Source: Chloroflexi bacterium 54-19 (GTDB taxonomy: Bacteria; Chloroflexota; Chloroflexia; Chloroheliales; Chloroheliaceae). Taken from it: 64,000 bases of DNA. The stretch spans positions 1 to 64,000 of the forward strand of contig MKTJ01000038.1 of NCBI GenBank assembly GCA_001898225.1, written 5' to 3'. The translations under genes and the position numbers were made by a program. This document shows, piece after piece, positions 25,726 through 34,959 of this stretch (the first letter of the stretch is position 1; every line of letters starts with the position of its first letter). The notes below the pieces were generated by a model that was not told the origin of the DNA, searched no databases, and saw only the letters and a list, made by a program, of their open reading frames with translations.

Positions 25726-26871
25726 CTATCTCTGGGCCAGGGGAACGAAAGCCGCCGTTTCGGGGCCGGTGTAGTCGGACTCAGGCCGGATGATACGGTT
25801 GTTGGCGGCCTGTTCGAGGACGTGGGCGGTCCAGCCCGCCACCCGGCTGGAGGCAAAGGTCGGCGTAAAGAAGTCGCCCGGCAGGCCCAGCGAACCGAGC
25901 AGCACCGCCGAGTAATACTCCACGTTGGTATAAATCTTCCGGCCCGGCTTGTACTCGCCGAGCAGCCGCAGGGCTAAATCCTCGATGTAGCTGGCAAACT
26001 CAAATTCTTGCGGCGAGGCCAGTTCGGCCATCCCCTTTAACTCCTCGGCGCGGGGGTCCACGGTGCGGTAGACCCGGTGGCCGAAACCCATCAGCACCTG
26101 GCCGCTATCCAGTTGGCCCCGCAGCCATTTCTCGGCCCCCTCTTTACCACCTGCCGCCCGGATTTCTTCGAGCATATCCTTAACTTTGGAAGGCGCGCCG
26201 CCGTGGAGCGGCCCTTTGAGCGCCCCGATAGCCGCCACCACCGCCGAAGCCAGGTCCGATTGGGTGCTGGCAACCACGCGGGCCGTAAAGGTCGAGGCGT
26301 TCATGCCGTGGTCGGCCAGCATCACGAGATACGCATTGAGGGCGCGTTCCTGGGCCTCGGAAGGGACTTCCCCGGTCATGAGATAGAGATAGTTGGCGGC
26401 GTGACCGAGGTCGGCGCGGGATTCAAGGGGCGTCTGGCCGCTGCGCAAACGGGCGAAAGCCGCCAGGATGACCGGAATCCGGGCCGTCAGCATGATGGCC
26501 TGGTCCAGGGTCGGGGTGCCGCTGATTTCGCCGGTCGCGCCGTCCGCCGAGACTGCCGTCCGCAGCACGTCCATCGGCTCGGCGGTTTTGGGGAGGGCTT
26601 GCAGGACGCTCAGGGCTGCCGGGGAGAGTTTTCTGTGGGCGGCCAGTTTCGTTTTAAATGCGGCCAGTTCGGCGCTGTTGGGGAGGTGCCCGGCCCAGAG
26701 CAGGTGCGCGACTTCCTCGAAGGTGCTGGTTTTTGCCAGGTCGTGAATGTTATAGCCCCGGTAGATGAGGCGGCCCAGGTTGCCTTCCACTTTGCTGAGC
26801 GCCGTGGTCGCGGCCACGATTCCGGCGAGGCCCTGGGGGTTGGGGGCGGGGGTATTGACTGTCGTAGTCAT
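25726..26871 (-). CDS. gltA: Citrate synthase
   Basis: Condenses acetyl-CoA and oxaloacetate to citrate; 2-methylcitrate synthase cannot be excluded. 381 residues, the short bacterial type. It shows GPLHGGAP (H223) and GFGHRVYRTVDPRA (H265). The position of the third catalytic residue, usually Asp in NVDFYS, reads NVEYYS (E318). ATG 26871 was chosen because AAGGAG lies 11 bases upstream and the ATG at 26895 has no RBS. The N-terminus lacks the helix-turn-helix domain found on many citrate synthases; such a domain is encoded divergently at 27111. Confidence 0.93.
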   Translation of the reverse strand: MTTTVNTPAPNPQGLAGIVAATTALSKVEGNLGRLIYRGYNIHDLAKTSTFEEVAHLLWAGHLPNSAELAAFKTKLAAHRKLSPAALSVLQALPKTAEPMDVLRTAVSADGATGEISGTPTLDQAIMLTARIPVILAAFARLRSGQTPLESRADLGHAANYLYLMTGEVPSEAQERALNAYLVMLADHGMNASTFTARVVASTQSDLASAVVAAIGALKGPLHGGAPSKVKDMLEEIRAAGGKEGAEKWLRGQLDSGQVLMGFGHRVYRTVDPRAEELKGMAELASPQEFEFASYIEDLALRLLGEYKPGRKIYTNVEYYSAVLLGSLGLPGDFFTPTFASSRVAGWTAHVLEQAANNRIIRPESDYTGPETAAFVPLAQR

Positions 26872-26947
26872 AGGGGACCAATCTCCTTTTTGCATAAATA
26901 GTTTGCATAAAAATGCTTTTTACCAGGATAAAAACTCTTTCACCATA

Positions 26948-26975
26948 TTTTTACCACTAATTCTACGAATGTCAA
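26948..26975 (-). promoter_or_regulatory. Promoter of citrate synthase
   Basis: On the minus strand: TTGACA (26975-26970), 16-bp spacer, TAAAAA (26953-26948), about 75 bases upstream of the ATG at 26871. Confidence 0.6.
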
Positions 26976-26981
26976 TGGTTT

Positions 26982-27021
26982 TTGATATATATTGATTATA
27001 CTTGATTTATATTGATATAAT
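26982..27021. promoter_or_regulatory. Candidate operator: four TTGAT words at exact 10-bp intervals
   Basis: TTGAT begins at 26982, 26992, 27002 and 27012. The block is also two adjacent 20-bp repeats identical at 15 of 20 positions. It lies between the -35 of gltA (26970-26975) and the -35 of the HTH gene (27043-27048), where a regulator on one face of the helix could act on both. Confidence 0.55.
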
Positions 27022-27042
27022 GGCGGTGGTCAGGGATAATTA

Positions 27043-27070
27043 TTGACAGGGCGCGTCACAATGGTATGAT
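27043..27070 (+). promoter_or_regulatory. Near-consensus promoter of the HTH-aroD unit
   Basis: TTGACA (27043-27048), 16-bp spacer, TATGAT (27065-27070). Because the -10 overlaps the ATG at 27066, translation must start downstream, which supports the ATG at 27111. Confidence 0.75.
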
Positions 27071-27110
27071 TGAGGTCAGAGTCAGCCAACCGAACGGGAA
27101 AGTCTTAAAA

Positions 27111-27392
27111 ATGTCGGAACTGCCAGCGAAAAGCGAAGAATTTATAGATGGGGCCGAGGCTTGCCGCCTTTTGGGGGTGAAACCGGCCACCCTCTATGCC
27201 TACGTAAGCCGGGGTGTCCTCAAAAGTTACAAGCAGGGCATCAAACGCCAGCGTCTCTACCGCAAGGACGATATTTTGCGGCTTTTGGCGGTGCGTCCCA
27301 GCGACGAAGTCCCGGCTATCCCGTCCCAACCGGCTAAAGAAGATAAAAAGGCCGACATCCCGGCGGCAGAAGATTGGATTCCCTACTTTTAA
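27111..27392 (+). CDS. Stand-alone HTH protein of the citrate-synthase N-terminal type
   Basis: 93 residues. Residues about 14-60 (EFIDGAEACRLLGVKPATL, then YAYVSRGVLKS...RQRLYRKDDILRLL) match the MerR/excisionase-like HTH that precedes the catalytic domain in many bacterial citrate synthases, where AEEAAxLLGVxxATLYAYVSRG is the signature. Here the HTH is a separate gene divergent from gltA. The start at 27111 follows GGGAAAG and is forced by the promoter overlapping the upstream ATG. It probably binds the TTGAT array and controls gltA and itself (inference). aroD follows after 2 bases. Confidence 0.82.
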   Translation: MSELPAKSEEFIDGAEACRLLGVKPATLYAYVSRGVLKSYKQGIKRQRLYRKDDILRLLAVRPSDEVPAIPSQPAKEDKKADIPAAEDWIPYF

Positions 27393-27394
27393 CC

Positions 27395-28162
27395 ATGCCC
27401 GATACCGCTAACACCCCTTTGCGCAAGACCCGCCCTTTTATAGAAAGACCGTCGATTTGCGTTCCCCTGGTCGCCGCCGACTTCGCGGAAGCCCGCGCCC
27501 AGGTGGTCCGGCTGGCCGCGAAAGAGCCCGATTTTATCGAGGTGCGGCTCGACTACCTGGCCGGACTGACGACCGAAACGACCGGCGAGCTTTTTTCGGC
27601 CCTGAAAGACCTCTGCCCGGTGCCGCTCCTGGCGACCTTCCGGCGGCAGGAAGAAGGTGGAGCCTCACCTTTAGCCGAACCGGAGCGGGTGGCGATTTTA
27701 AAAGCGGCCCTGGCGAGTGGGGCCGTCCAACTGGTGGACGTGGAGTTGCGGACGAGCGAAGCGGCCCGGCAGGAGTTGCTGGAGGCGGCCCGGCGGCAGG
27801 GGGTCGGCAGCGTCGTTTCTTACCACGATTTTGCCAGAACGCCCGGTCTGCCCGAACTGCGCGACCTCATGGCCGAACTGGCCGCGACCGGGGCGGATAT
27901 TCTCAAACTGGCCGTCTTCCCCAGGCTGCCGCTTGACTCCCTTAACCTGCTTACTGTAACCTATGAGGCGCAAGCTAACTGGCCCGACCGCCAGCTTATT
28001 ACGATGGCGATGGGCGGATTGGGTGGATTTACCCGGTTGGCCGGACCTTTTTATGGTAGCGTTTTGAGCTTTGCGGTCGGAGAAAAAAGCTCTGCCCCCG
28101 GCCAGCCCGATATTGACACTGTCCGCAAGTTATGGCAAAATTGGGCTGTTAGCACTGAGTGA
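27395..28162 (+). CDS. aroD: Type I 3-dehydroquinate dehydratase
   Basis: Dehydrates 3-dehydroquinate to 3-dehydroshikimate in the shikimate pathway through a Schiff base. 255 residues with FIEVRLDYL (E49, R51), the catalytic His in SYHDF (H144) and the Schiff-base Lys in ILKLAVFP (K171), and C-terminal MAMGGLGGFTRL...GSVLSFAV. The ATG lies 2 bases after the stop of the HTH gene with no clear RBS, so it is likely translationally coupled. The upstream TTG at 27374 is not needed. Confidence 0.93.
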   Translation: MPDTANTPLRKTRPFIERPSICVPLVAADFAEARAQVVRLAAKEPDFIEVRLDYLAGLTTETTGELFSALKDLCPVPLLATFRRQEEGGASPLAEPERVAILKAALASGAVQLVDVELRTSEAARQELLEAARRQGVGSVVSYHDFARTPGLPELRDLMAELAATGADILKLAVFPRLPLDSLNLLTVTYEAQANWPDRQLITMAMGGLGGFTRLAGPFYGSVLSFAVGEKSSAPGQPDIDTVRKLWQNWAVSTE

Positions 28163-28299
28163 AATCTTAGTCTTTCCCTCACTAAATTTTATAATTTCAT
28201 AGTGTAATGTAGTTGTCCCGGCAGTGAATCTTTTCCGGCTCTAGCTTTTGTTGTGTCTGCGTTGCCAGCCTGAAAAGAACTTGTAGAAAGGTTGTTGTC

Positions 28300-30084
28300 T
28301 TGACTTTGTTCTCGTTCCCTGGCGTCAGCCGCCGGAAGGAGCCGGGTTGGCTCATAACGGCGCTAATCCTCTCCGCCCTGTTCCTTGGTGCCCTTGGTCC
28401 CCAGCAAGCCCGCGCCGCCTCTAATCTCAACTATTATCCCCAGACCGGCCATTACCTGAGCGGTAATTTTAAAACTTATTGGGAGCAAAACGGCGGGCTG
28501 GAACAATTCGGCTATCCCCTGACCGAGGTTTTTGTCGAAACCTCGCCGACCGATGGCAAATCCTACCAGACCCAGTATTTCGAAAGAGCCGTCTTCGAAT
28601 ATCACCCGGAATTCGCCGGGACCCAGTACCAGGTGTTGTTGCGCCTGGCCGGGAACCTGACCACCCAGGGGCGCAGTTTTGGCCCTTCCCCGGTGACGAG
28701 CAGCGGCCCGGACCTCTACTATTTCCCCCAGACCCAGCACAGCCTGCAAGGGCGCTTCCTGGACTACTGGATTAAATGGGGCGGTCTGCCGGTCTACGGC
28801 TACCCGACCAGCGAACCGTTCACCGAGTTGAACCCCGCCGATAACAAGACCTATACGGTCCAGTATTTCGAGCGGGCCCGGTTCGAGTATCACCCTGAAT
28901 TTGACGGCACCCGCTACGAGGTCGAACTCGGTCTGCTCGGCTGGCAACTTCTCAATAAGGCCAGCGTGCCGGACAACGTCAAGGCCAAACAACCTGCCGG
29001 TTTAAGCACCGCGCCATTCTTCCCCGCGGCCCCGACCACGGTGCCGCTCACGATTACGCCGCTCCAGGGTCCGCACATCGGCTACGGCATGAATGTGTGG
29101 CTTTTCGGGCAGGACAAGGACCGGGTTTTGAACCTGGTGAGCGGGGCCGGGTTCGGCTGGATTCGCCAGCAGGTCGGCTGGGATTCGATTGAACCGGCTC
29201 CCCGGCAGTACCAGTGGACAGAACTCGACGCGATTGTTGACGCTGCCGCCCGCCACAATATCAAGGTCATTTTGAGCGTGGTGCGGTCGCCCGGTTGGGC
29301 CGGTATCAACGGCACCAGCGGTCTACCGGCTAACCCGGACGACTTCGGGCGTCTCCTGACCAATATGGCGCTGCGTTACAAGGGCCGGGTCACGGGTTAC
29401 GAGGTCTGGAACGAGCAGAACATCGAGCGCGAGACCGGCGGCGGTAAAGTGCTGGTCGCGCCTTACGTGGCGACGCTCAAGGCCGGTTACACGGCGGTCA
29501 AGGCGGTTGACCCCGGCGCGGTGGTGCTGTTCGGCGGCCTGAGCCCGACCGGTATCAATGACCCGAACTACGCCATTGATGACGTAAAATTCCTCGAACA
29601 GGCTTACCAGTACAACAACGGCGAGATAAAGAACTACTTCGACGTGCTGGGAGCGCATCCCGGCGGCGCGGCTAACAGCCCGGATGAATACTGGCCGAGC
29701 GACCCGCCTGCCGACAAAAACCGGCCCTGGTCAACCGACGGTTCTTTCTACTTCCGGCGGGTGGAAGCCCTGCGGGCGGTGATGGAGAAGTACGGTGACG
29801 GCAGCAAGCAGATGTGGCTGACCGAGTTCGGGTGGACCACCAAGAATGCCGCGCCCGGTTACGAGTACGGCGCGCTGGTCAGCGACCAGATGCAGGCGGA
29901 TTACCTGGTGCGGGCCTATCAGCGGGCCAAGGCCGATTATCCCTGGATGGGAGTGATGGCGATGTGGCAGTTGAACTTCGCGACGGTGGTCGGAGCGAAT
30001 GACGAGAAAGCGCCCTGGGGCCTTATCAACGCCGACTGGTCGCTGCGCCCGTCTTATACCGCCCTCAAAAATATGCCCAAGTAG
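28300..30084 (+). CDS. Secreted glycoside-hydrolase-like protein with two surface modules
   Basis: 594 residues. The signal peptide (to about 40, ending QQARAAS) is followed by two copies (about 43-115 and 135-215) of a module YYPQTGHYLSGNFKTYW..GGL..FGYPLTE...VQYFERA-FEYHPE. A TIM-barrel glycosidase domain (about 255-594) then shows YEVWNEQN (acid/base E372) and WLTEFGWT (nucleophile E509), as in clan GH-A families such as GH5 or GH39. The polysaccharide target is unknown. TTG start after AAAGG; no better start codon is visible. A terminator follows. Confidence 0.87.
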   Translation: MTLFSFPGVSRRKEPGWLITALILSALFLGALGPQQARAASNLNYYPQTGHYLSGNFKTYWEQNGGLEQFGYPLTEVFVETSPTDGKSYQTQYFERAVFEYHPEFAGTQYQVLLRLAGNLTTQGRSFGPSPVTSSGPDLYYFPQTQHSLQGRFLDYWIKWGGLPVYGYPTSEPFTELNPADNKTYTVQYFERARFEYHPEFDGTRYEVELGLLGWQLLNKASVPDNVKAKQPAGLSTAPFFPAAPTTVPLTITPLQGPHIGYGMNVWLFGQDKDRVLNLVSGAGFGWIRQQVGWDSIEPAPRQYQWTELDAIVDAAARHNIKVILSVVRSPGWAGINGTSGLPANPDDFGRLLTNMALRYKGRVTGYEVWNEQNIERETGGGKVLVAPYVATLKAGYTAVKAVDPGAVVLFGGLSPTGINDPNYAIDDVKFLEQAYQYNNGEIKNYFDVLGAHPGGAANSPDEYWPSDPPADKNRPWSTDGSFYFRRVEALRAVMEKYGDGSKQMWLTEFGWTTKNAAPGYEYGALVSDQMQADYLVRAYQRAKADYPWMGVMAMWQLNFATVVGANDEKAPWGLINADWSLRPSYTALKNMPK

Positions 30085-30109
30085 TTTTTGTTTTTGGTGA
30101 GAATAAAAA

Positions 30110-30141
30110 AGGACCGGCTTTTTTCCAGGGCCGGTTTTTTC
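30110..30141 (+). terminator. Intrinsic terminator of the glycosidase gene
   Basis: Stem CCGGC / GCCGG within A-rich and T-rich flanks, with a six-T run on the plus strand. Confidence 0.6.
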
Positions 30142-30164
30142 TACTCTGACCTTTTTAGTCAAAA

Positions 30165-30794
30165 TTATTGTTTAACGATTTCGCGTAAAGTATCTCTAAA
30201 AAGAATAAAACTTGGTGATATATTTCTGTCTGGTTGCATTAACTGGGAAATTTTCCTTGCTGCATCCAATTTTTGTAGGCCACTTGAATAATATCCCGCT
30301 CTTTGTAACAATTTTTCTAAAGCTTCCCATGTCCCACCCTCAACTGAATCAGGATTTGTAAATTCTTTACGCCGTCTAAGCCGTGAAGAATTTCGTTTAA
30401 GTTCAGGATAGGCATTAATTACTGCATCAAAATCACCAAGAAACCAAGCTTCTAGTTCCTCAATGGCTATTCGGTTAGCTATTTGATAAACAGCACTATT
30501 TTTTGCCCTTGTTCGTGTGACAAATCCCTTTTCGTGGCTTATCTTTTCTAGTTTTTGCTTTAAAGCAGTACAGTCTTCACGATCCCTATCAATAAGTACC
30601 ACAATACGTAACTCATCAAAATCTGGTAAGCGTTTGTAACCATCTAATCTTTTTGGTAATTTATGTAGTAAGTCATTTTTCCCTTGGAAAGATCTTACAT
30701 TGTAGCGTACTCCTCTTGGTAGAATGAGGGGTAATAAATGGTGAAATGCCTCTTCGCAGGAAGGCTCTTCAACTAAAATTTCTAATCTTTTCAT
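30165..30794 (-). CDS. DUF4276 (TOPRIM-like) protein of a two-gene ATPase cassette
   Basis: 209 residues. The order LEILVEEPSCEEAF (E9/E10), VVLIDRDRED (D69, D71) and AIEELEAWFLGD (E112-E115, D121) matches a TOPRIM fold as in DUF4276 and OLD-family nucleases: glutamate, then D-x-D. Its start codon directly follows the stop of the ATPase gene (TAAATG), indicating strict coupling. The cassette is much richer in A+T than the genes on either side. By analogy with OLD and PARIS systems it is the probable nuclease or toxin effector released or activated by the ATPase (inference). Confidence 0.82.
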   Translation of the reverse strand: MKRLEILVEEPSCEEAFHHLLPLILPRGVRYNVRSFQGKNDLLHKLPKRLDGYKRLPDFDELRIVVLIDRDREDCTALKQKLEKISHEKGFVTRTRAKNSAVYQIANRIAIEELEAWFLGDFDAVINAYPELKRNSSRLRRRKEFTNPDSVEGGTWEALEKLLQRAGYYSSGLQKLDAARKISQLMQPDRNISPSFILFRDTLREIVKQ

Positions 30795-32075
30795 TTAGCT
30801 ATCTAAATCAAATCTCGATTGAGTTGCCGCTAATTCAGCTTCGGGAGTTTGGGGTCCACCTGATTTAACTAATGGATTACCTACATCAAAATAATTTTCT
30901 ACCCAAAGATCACCTAATAAGGCTCCTGCGTCAAGCATTTCTTTTATGTTAGGCATTTCTGCTACTTGCCGTACTTTTGTATAACCCCTTTCGTCCCTAT
31001 AAAGTACCCACACTTCTTTTGGTCGTAAACCATTGACAAAAAAAGGTGAATGAGTTGTCACAAGTAATTGAGTCCGAGCTGTAGCTGCCCTGCATTCTTC
31101 CGCCAGTTCTAGCAGCAGTTTTGGATGTAGTTGATTTTCTGGTTCTTCAATACCTATCAATTGGGGTGGAGAAGGGTCGTAAAGAATTGTCAGGTATGAC
31201 AACATCTTTAATGTGCCGTCAGAAGCGTACTTTGCCAAGATGGGTTTTTCGAATGGTTGATCTTTTATCGTTAGTAATAATCTCCCATCGGCCATCATAT
31301 TAGCCTCAACTTTTTCAAGCTGTGGGATGCGTTTTGATAAAGTTTTTAGTATATCTTGAAGTCTTTCAGGATATTGTTCCTCTAAATACTGGATAACATT
31401 AGGTAGGTTATTGCCGCTAATGGAAAGACGTTCTTGTGGACCTGCTTCCGGTGTAACTCTGGTATTTTCTGCCGACAAGTATGATAGATACCAACTTGTG
31501 ATAAAACGCCTTAATGCACTAACTCTTGGATGTCGCGCTAATTGTCCAAGAGTATTTACTGCCAGAGTCGCCGGGGAGTCTAACTCTTCGTGAATACGTT
31601 GTTCGTTTTCGTCTGGATATTCACCGCTTATTACATCACCCGCCCCGTTTTTGAAATCTAGAAATTTGAAAGGTTTACCATGTTCACTTCGCCGCCAATG
31701 TAACCATTCTTCTGCTATAAAAGGTCCTTGTGCATTCTGGTCAATTGCTAGGTGATAAGTTATCCTTGGAGAGCCGGGATTTTCCCGGTACTTTAATTCA
31801 AAGACAATTGGACCCTCTGACCCTCTGGTTCGAAGTTCTTGGAAGCGATTACGACGGTCAACAGCTTTACGTAGACCATCAGAAAAACATTCAGATAAAA
31901 AAGCAAAGACATCAAAAATAGTAGATTTACCACTACCATTAGGGCCAAGTAAGACGGTAAGAGGAGTTATATTATTTAATGTTAATTCATGTAATGCCCG
32001 ATAATTTTTGACCGTTAAAGCCTCAATTCGGGCCATGCCGGTTTTATTTTTTGGTTGTTGAGTGGGCTTGGTCAT
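30795..32075 (-). CDS. ABC/SMC-type AAA ATPase of a two-gene cassette
   Basis: 426 residues with an RecF/OLD-type ATPase fold: Walker A GPNGSGKS (44-51), a degenerate signature [10 protein letters not shown] (about 283-292), Walker [14 protein letters not shown] (306-318) and the H-loop TTHSPFF (340-346). The long insert between Walker A and the signature is the usual arm region. ATPases of this kind paired with a TOPRIM gene act in anti-phage defence. The start at 32075 or at the ATG 13 codons later is possible; the RBS is weak (GAGG 10 bases away). The AT-rich base composition contrasts with the flanking genes, suggesting acquisition. Confidence 0.88.
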   Translation of the reverse strand: MTKPTQQPKNKTGMARIEALTVKNYRALHELTLNNITPLTVLLGPNGSGKSTIFDVFAFLSECFSDGLRKAVDRRNRFQELRTRGSEGPIVFELKYRENPGSPRITYHLAIDQNAQGPFIAEEWLHWRRSEHGKPFKFLDFKNGAGDVISGEYPDENEQRIHEELDSPATLAVNTLGQLARHPRVSALRRFITSWYLSYLSAENTRVTPEAGPQERLSISGNNLPNVIQYLEEQYPERLQDILKTLSKRIPQLEKVEANMMADGRLLLTIKDQPFEKPILAKYASDGTLKMLSYLTILYDPSPPQLIGIEEPENQLHPKLLLELAEECRAATARTQLLVTTHSPFFVNGLRPKEVWVLYRDERGYTKVRQVAEMPNIKEMLDAGALLGDLWVENYFDVGNPLVKSGGPQTPEAELAATQSRFDLDS

Positions 32076-32280
32076 GAAGTGTAAACCTCGGTTTATTCCA
32101 GAAAGATTATAATTATATTAATTGTACCATATTTTTAATAGGTGAGTAGTATTTTTAAGATTTACATATTAGAAAATTCACAATCTGGCGGTATAATTCA
32201 GTGTGACAATTGGAATGACAAACTGATTACTGAACACTAAAAACTAAAAACTGTCTAAACTAAATTTGCAGGAGTGTTGT

Positions 32281-33681
32281 ATGTCGCAGCCTAAAACTCC
32301 GCCCGGTCCCCCGGCTAAACTCCCTCTCGGTATCGACCATCTACTCAGCGTCACGAAAGACCCCCTGGCCCATATGAAAGAGGTCGCCACCTATGGTGAC
32401 GTGGTCTATTACGCCGTGGGCCGGGGCAAACGCCGGATGAACATCTACCATTTCTACCACCCCGACTTTATCCGCGAAGTACTGGTCACGAACCAGCGCC
32501 ATTACATCAAAGGCGAGAGTATCAACCATTTGAAGGAACTCCTGGGCGAGGGGTTGCTCACCAGCAGCGGCGATTTTCACCTGCGCCAGCGCCGGTTAGC
32601 CCAACCCGCCTTTCATAAGAAGCGCATCGCCGCTTACGGCGAGATTATGACCGGGTACGCCACCCGCATGCTGGAGGGCTGGCCGGACGGCGCGACCCTC
32701 GACATGGCCGCCGAGATGAAGGAACTGACCCTGCAAATCGTGGTCAAAACGCTCTTTGATACCGACCTCGACCGCTCCGACCAGGAACTGCGGGAAGCCC
32801 TGAGCAACCTTAACGATTGGGCCGAGCGGATTTTGCTGCCGCCCGGCCTGGCCCGGTTGCTCGGTAAACTGCCGCTTTCGGCCAGCCGCCGTTTCAAGAA
32901 AGCGCGCCGGGTCTTGAACTCGACCATGGACCGCCTGATTGCGGAGCGCCGGGCTACCCCCACCGACCACGGCGACCTCCTTTCGATGCTGCTCCAGGCC
33001 ACCGACGAGGAAGGCGACCGCACCGGTATGAGCGACGAGCAGGTCCGGCACGAGATTTTGACAATGTTTCTGGCCGGGCACGAGACTACCTCGCTGGCCC
33101 TGATGTGGACCTGGTACCTGCTCTCGCAGAACCCGGACGCCGCCGAGAAACTCCACGCCGAACTGGATAGCGTCCTGGCGGGTCGCGTCCCCACGGTGGA
33201 GGACTTGCCGCGCCTGCCCTACACCGAGAAGGTCTTTACCGAGGCCATGCGGCTCTTTCCCCCGGCCTACGCCACCAGCCGCTATAACGTTACCGACCAG
33301 CAGGTGGGCGGCTACACCATCCCGGCAGGGTCGAGAATCATATTGAGTCAATACGTGACGCACCGCGACCCCCGCTGGTTTGCCGAGCCGGAGAAGTTCG
33401 ACCCCGACCGCTGGACACCGGAATTCAAGGCCAGCCTGCCAAAGTTCGCCTACTGGCCTTTTGGCGGAGGGCCGCGCCTGTGCATCGGGGAGCCGTTCGC
33501 CTGGATGGAGGGCCAACTCCTGGTAGCGACCATCGCCCAGCGCTGCGAGTTCCGCCTGCTGCCTGGCCACCCGGTCGCCACCCGGCCCCAGGTGACGCTG
33601 CGGGCGCGCTACGGCATGAAGATGATTATGTCAAGGCGCAAGGTGGGCGCGGAAAAGATTCCGGCTGGGGCCGCCAGCTAA
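32281..33681 (+). CDS. Cytochrome P450
   Basis: A 466-residue heme monooxygenase, soluble. The I-helix AGHETT, the K-helix EAMR (ExxR), the PERF-like FDPDRWTPE and the heme loop [10 protein letters not shown] with ligand C401 are all present. The closest general type is the fatty-acid/terpene hydroxylating group (CYP102/110/4-like), by the form of the heme loop and the [11 protein letters not shown] start; the substrate is unknown. ATG 32281 has AGGAG 8 bases upstream. No redox partner gene is nearby, so it relies on ferredoxins encoded elsewhere. Confidence 0.94.
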   Translation: MSQPKTPPGPPAKLPLGIDHLLSVTKDPLAHMKEVATYGDVVYYAVGRGKRRMNIYHFYHPDFIREVLVTNQRHYIKGESINHLKELLGEGLLTSSGDFHLRQRRLAQPAFHKKRIAAYGEIMTGYATRMLEGWPDGATLDMAAEMKELTLQIVVKTLFDTDLDRSDQELREALSNLNDWAERILLPPGLARLLGKLPLSASRRFKKARRVLNSTMDRLIAERRATPTDHGDLLSMLLQATDEEGDRTGMSDEQVRHEILTMFLAGHETTSLALMWTWYLLSQNPDAAEKLHAELDSVLAGRVPTVEDLPRLPYTEKVFTEAMRLFPPAYATSRYNVTDQQVGGYTIPAGSRIILSQYVTHRDPRWFAEPEKFDPDRWTPEFKASLPKFAYWPFGGGPRLCIGEPFAWMEGQLLVATIAQRCEFRLLPGHPVATRPQVTLRARYGMKMIMSRRKVGAEKIPAGAAS

Positions 33682-33730
33682 CCGACCAGTTGGTTCGGCC
33701 AGCCAGCTTAAATTGACCAAATAAAAAAGG

Positions 33731-33766
33731 ACCGGGCGCGTTTCTAAAGAGGTGCGCCCGGTTTTT
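33731..33766 (+). terminator. Intrinsic terminator of the P450 gene
   Basis: Perfect 9-bp stem ACCGGGCGC / GCGCCCGGT followed by TTTTA. Confidence 0.8.
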
Positions 33767-33971
33767 AGTTGCGAAAAGATTAGCTTTTCTCCTGTAATTT
33801 TCCTGGCAATAACCGCGTTGATATAAGCAGCATCTCGGCGTGGACCGGGACTTTGCTTGCTGGTGTGCCCGAATCAATTTTTAACAAATCTCTCCTGCTA
33901 ATTTGTGCTTGTTAACAAACCCTGTTTCGGTCCGGGTTAAGTTTGTTATTGCTGTCAGGAGGAGGAGAGTT

Positions 33972-34667
33972 ATGCTTGTTGGTGGAAAAGTTAGCCCTGC
34001 TAAATTTTTCAGGTTAAAAGGCGGGCTGTTTATTCTGTTTGCGGTTGTGTTCGGCCTGGTCTTTGCCGGGTGCGGCTCCGAAACGGCCCCGGTCGCGGTC
34101 CAGGCGGCAACCGCTACTGTCGCACCAACCGTAACGCCTACCATTGGGTCAACTCCGACGCCAACCCTTGTCCCCCTGGATGTAGCGAATAGACCCTATT
34201 ACGAAGCTCTTACCGATAACCAGGTTGTGCAGGCCCGGCAGGAATGGTTCCGGTTAATAGACCAGAACGAGCAAAAGTGGAAGGCTAAAAATATCGCCAG
34301 CTACCAGGTTGAAATGACTTACCACAATACCCCCTGGCCGCCCGGCGAACATTATGCCGTGACGGTCAGGAATAACGCGGTGGCCGAGGTGGCTTATTCC
34401 CTGGTCAAGTGCATGTCGTGCAGCGAAGACGTGCCGCCAACTCCCGACCCGGCCAAACGGACCTATAAAGACGCTAGAGGGCTAACCGTTCCGGGGCTTT
34501 TTGAGCTGGCCCGTACTTCAGTTTATGGTTATGTGAATGTCGCCTCCGCTTTTAAGATTACCTTTGACCCGGCTTATGGTTTTCCCAAAAGGATGACTAC
34601 TGAATCGATCCGTTATACGGACCTGGGAAAATACTGGGATGTTATGGGTTTCAAGGAGCTTTCTTGA
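33972..34667 (+). CDS. Lipoprotein, DUF6174-like
   Basis: 231 residues. The start is fixed by an AGGAGGAGGAGAG ribosome binding site immediately before ATG 33972. The leader ends in the lipobox VFAGC; a Thr/Pro-rich linker follows. The mature domain has WKAKNIASYQVEMTYHN..., VTVRNNAVAEV and KCMSCSED, then the late FKITFDPAYGFPKRM, the pattern of small exported DUF6174 proteins. Function unknown. Repeats and an extended -10 for the next gene lie downstream. Confidence 0.75.
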   Translation: MLVGGKVSPAKFFRLKGGLFILFAVVFGLVFAGCGSETAPVAVQAATATVAPTVTPTIGSTPTPTLVPLDVANRPYYEALTDNQVVQARQEWFRLIDQNEQKWKAKNIASYQVEMTYHNTPWPPGEHYAVTVRNNAVAEVAYSLVKCMSCSEDVPPTPDPAKRTYKDARGLTVPGLFELARTSVYGYVNVASAFKITFDPAYGFPKRMTTESIRYTDLGKYWDVMGFKELS

Positions 34668-34797
34668 GCGGATTAAAAATCCGCCGACGCCTACTCCTGT
34701 GGTCGCAAAATAACGGGCGCGTCTCTTGTATATCCTGTGGGAGCAAGAGAAGTCGAGGAATGATTAAAGGCGGCGCTCGAAATGACAAACTGATTTC

Positions 34798-34842
34798 TGC
34801 CCTCTGACTACTAAACACTAAAAACTGAACACTAAACACTTG
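34798..34842 (-). repeat. Short heptamer array (TGCCCTC/TAAACAC type)
   Basis: About six units in the 7-bp register: TGCCCTC, TGACTAC, TAAACAC, TAAAAAC, TGAACAC, TAAACAC. Confidence 0.8.
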
Positions 34843-34878
34843 TAATTATGTAAACCTCTATTCTTTGCGGGCGGGCTG

Positions 34879-34887
34879 TGCTATAAT
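34879..34887 (+). promoter_or_regulatory. Extended -10 promoter element (TGCTATAAT)
   Basis: Perfect TG-N-TATAAT about 73 bases before the GNAT gene, with the same nine bases as at 3088-3096 and again near a heptamer array. Confidence 0.6.
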
Positions 34888-34959
34888 CCGCCTATCGACT
34901 TTTGATTATGATGTGACAGTTTTAGATACCACAGGTACAGGCGGGTAAAGAACCTTTTT

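Noticed and set aside
32596..33570. 324-codon antisense frame inside the P450 gene
   Set aside because: Shadow frame; the P450 motifs on the plus strand are intact.
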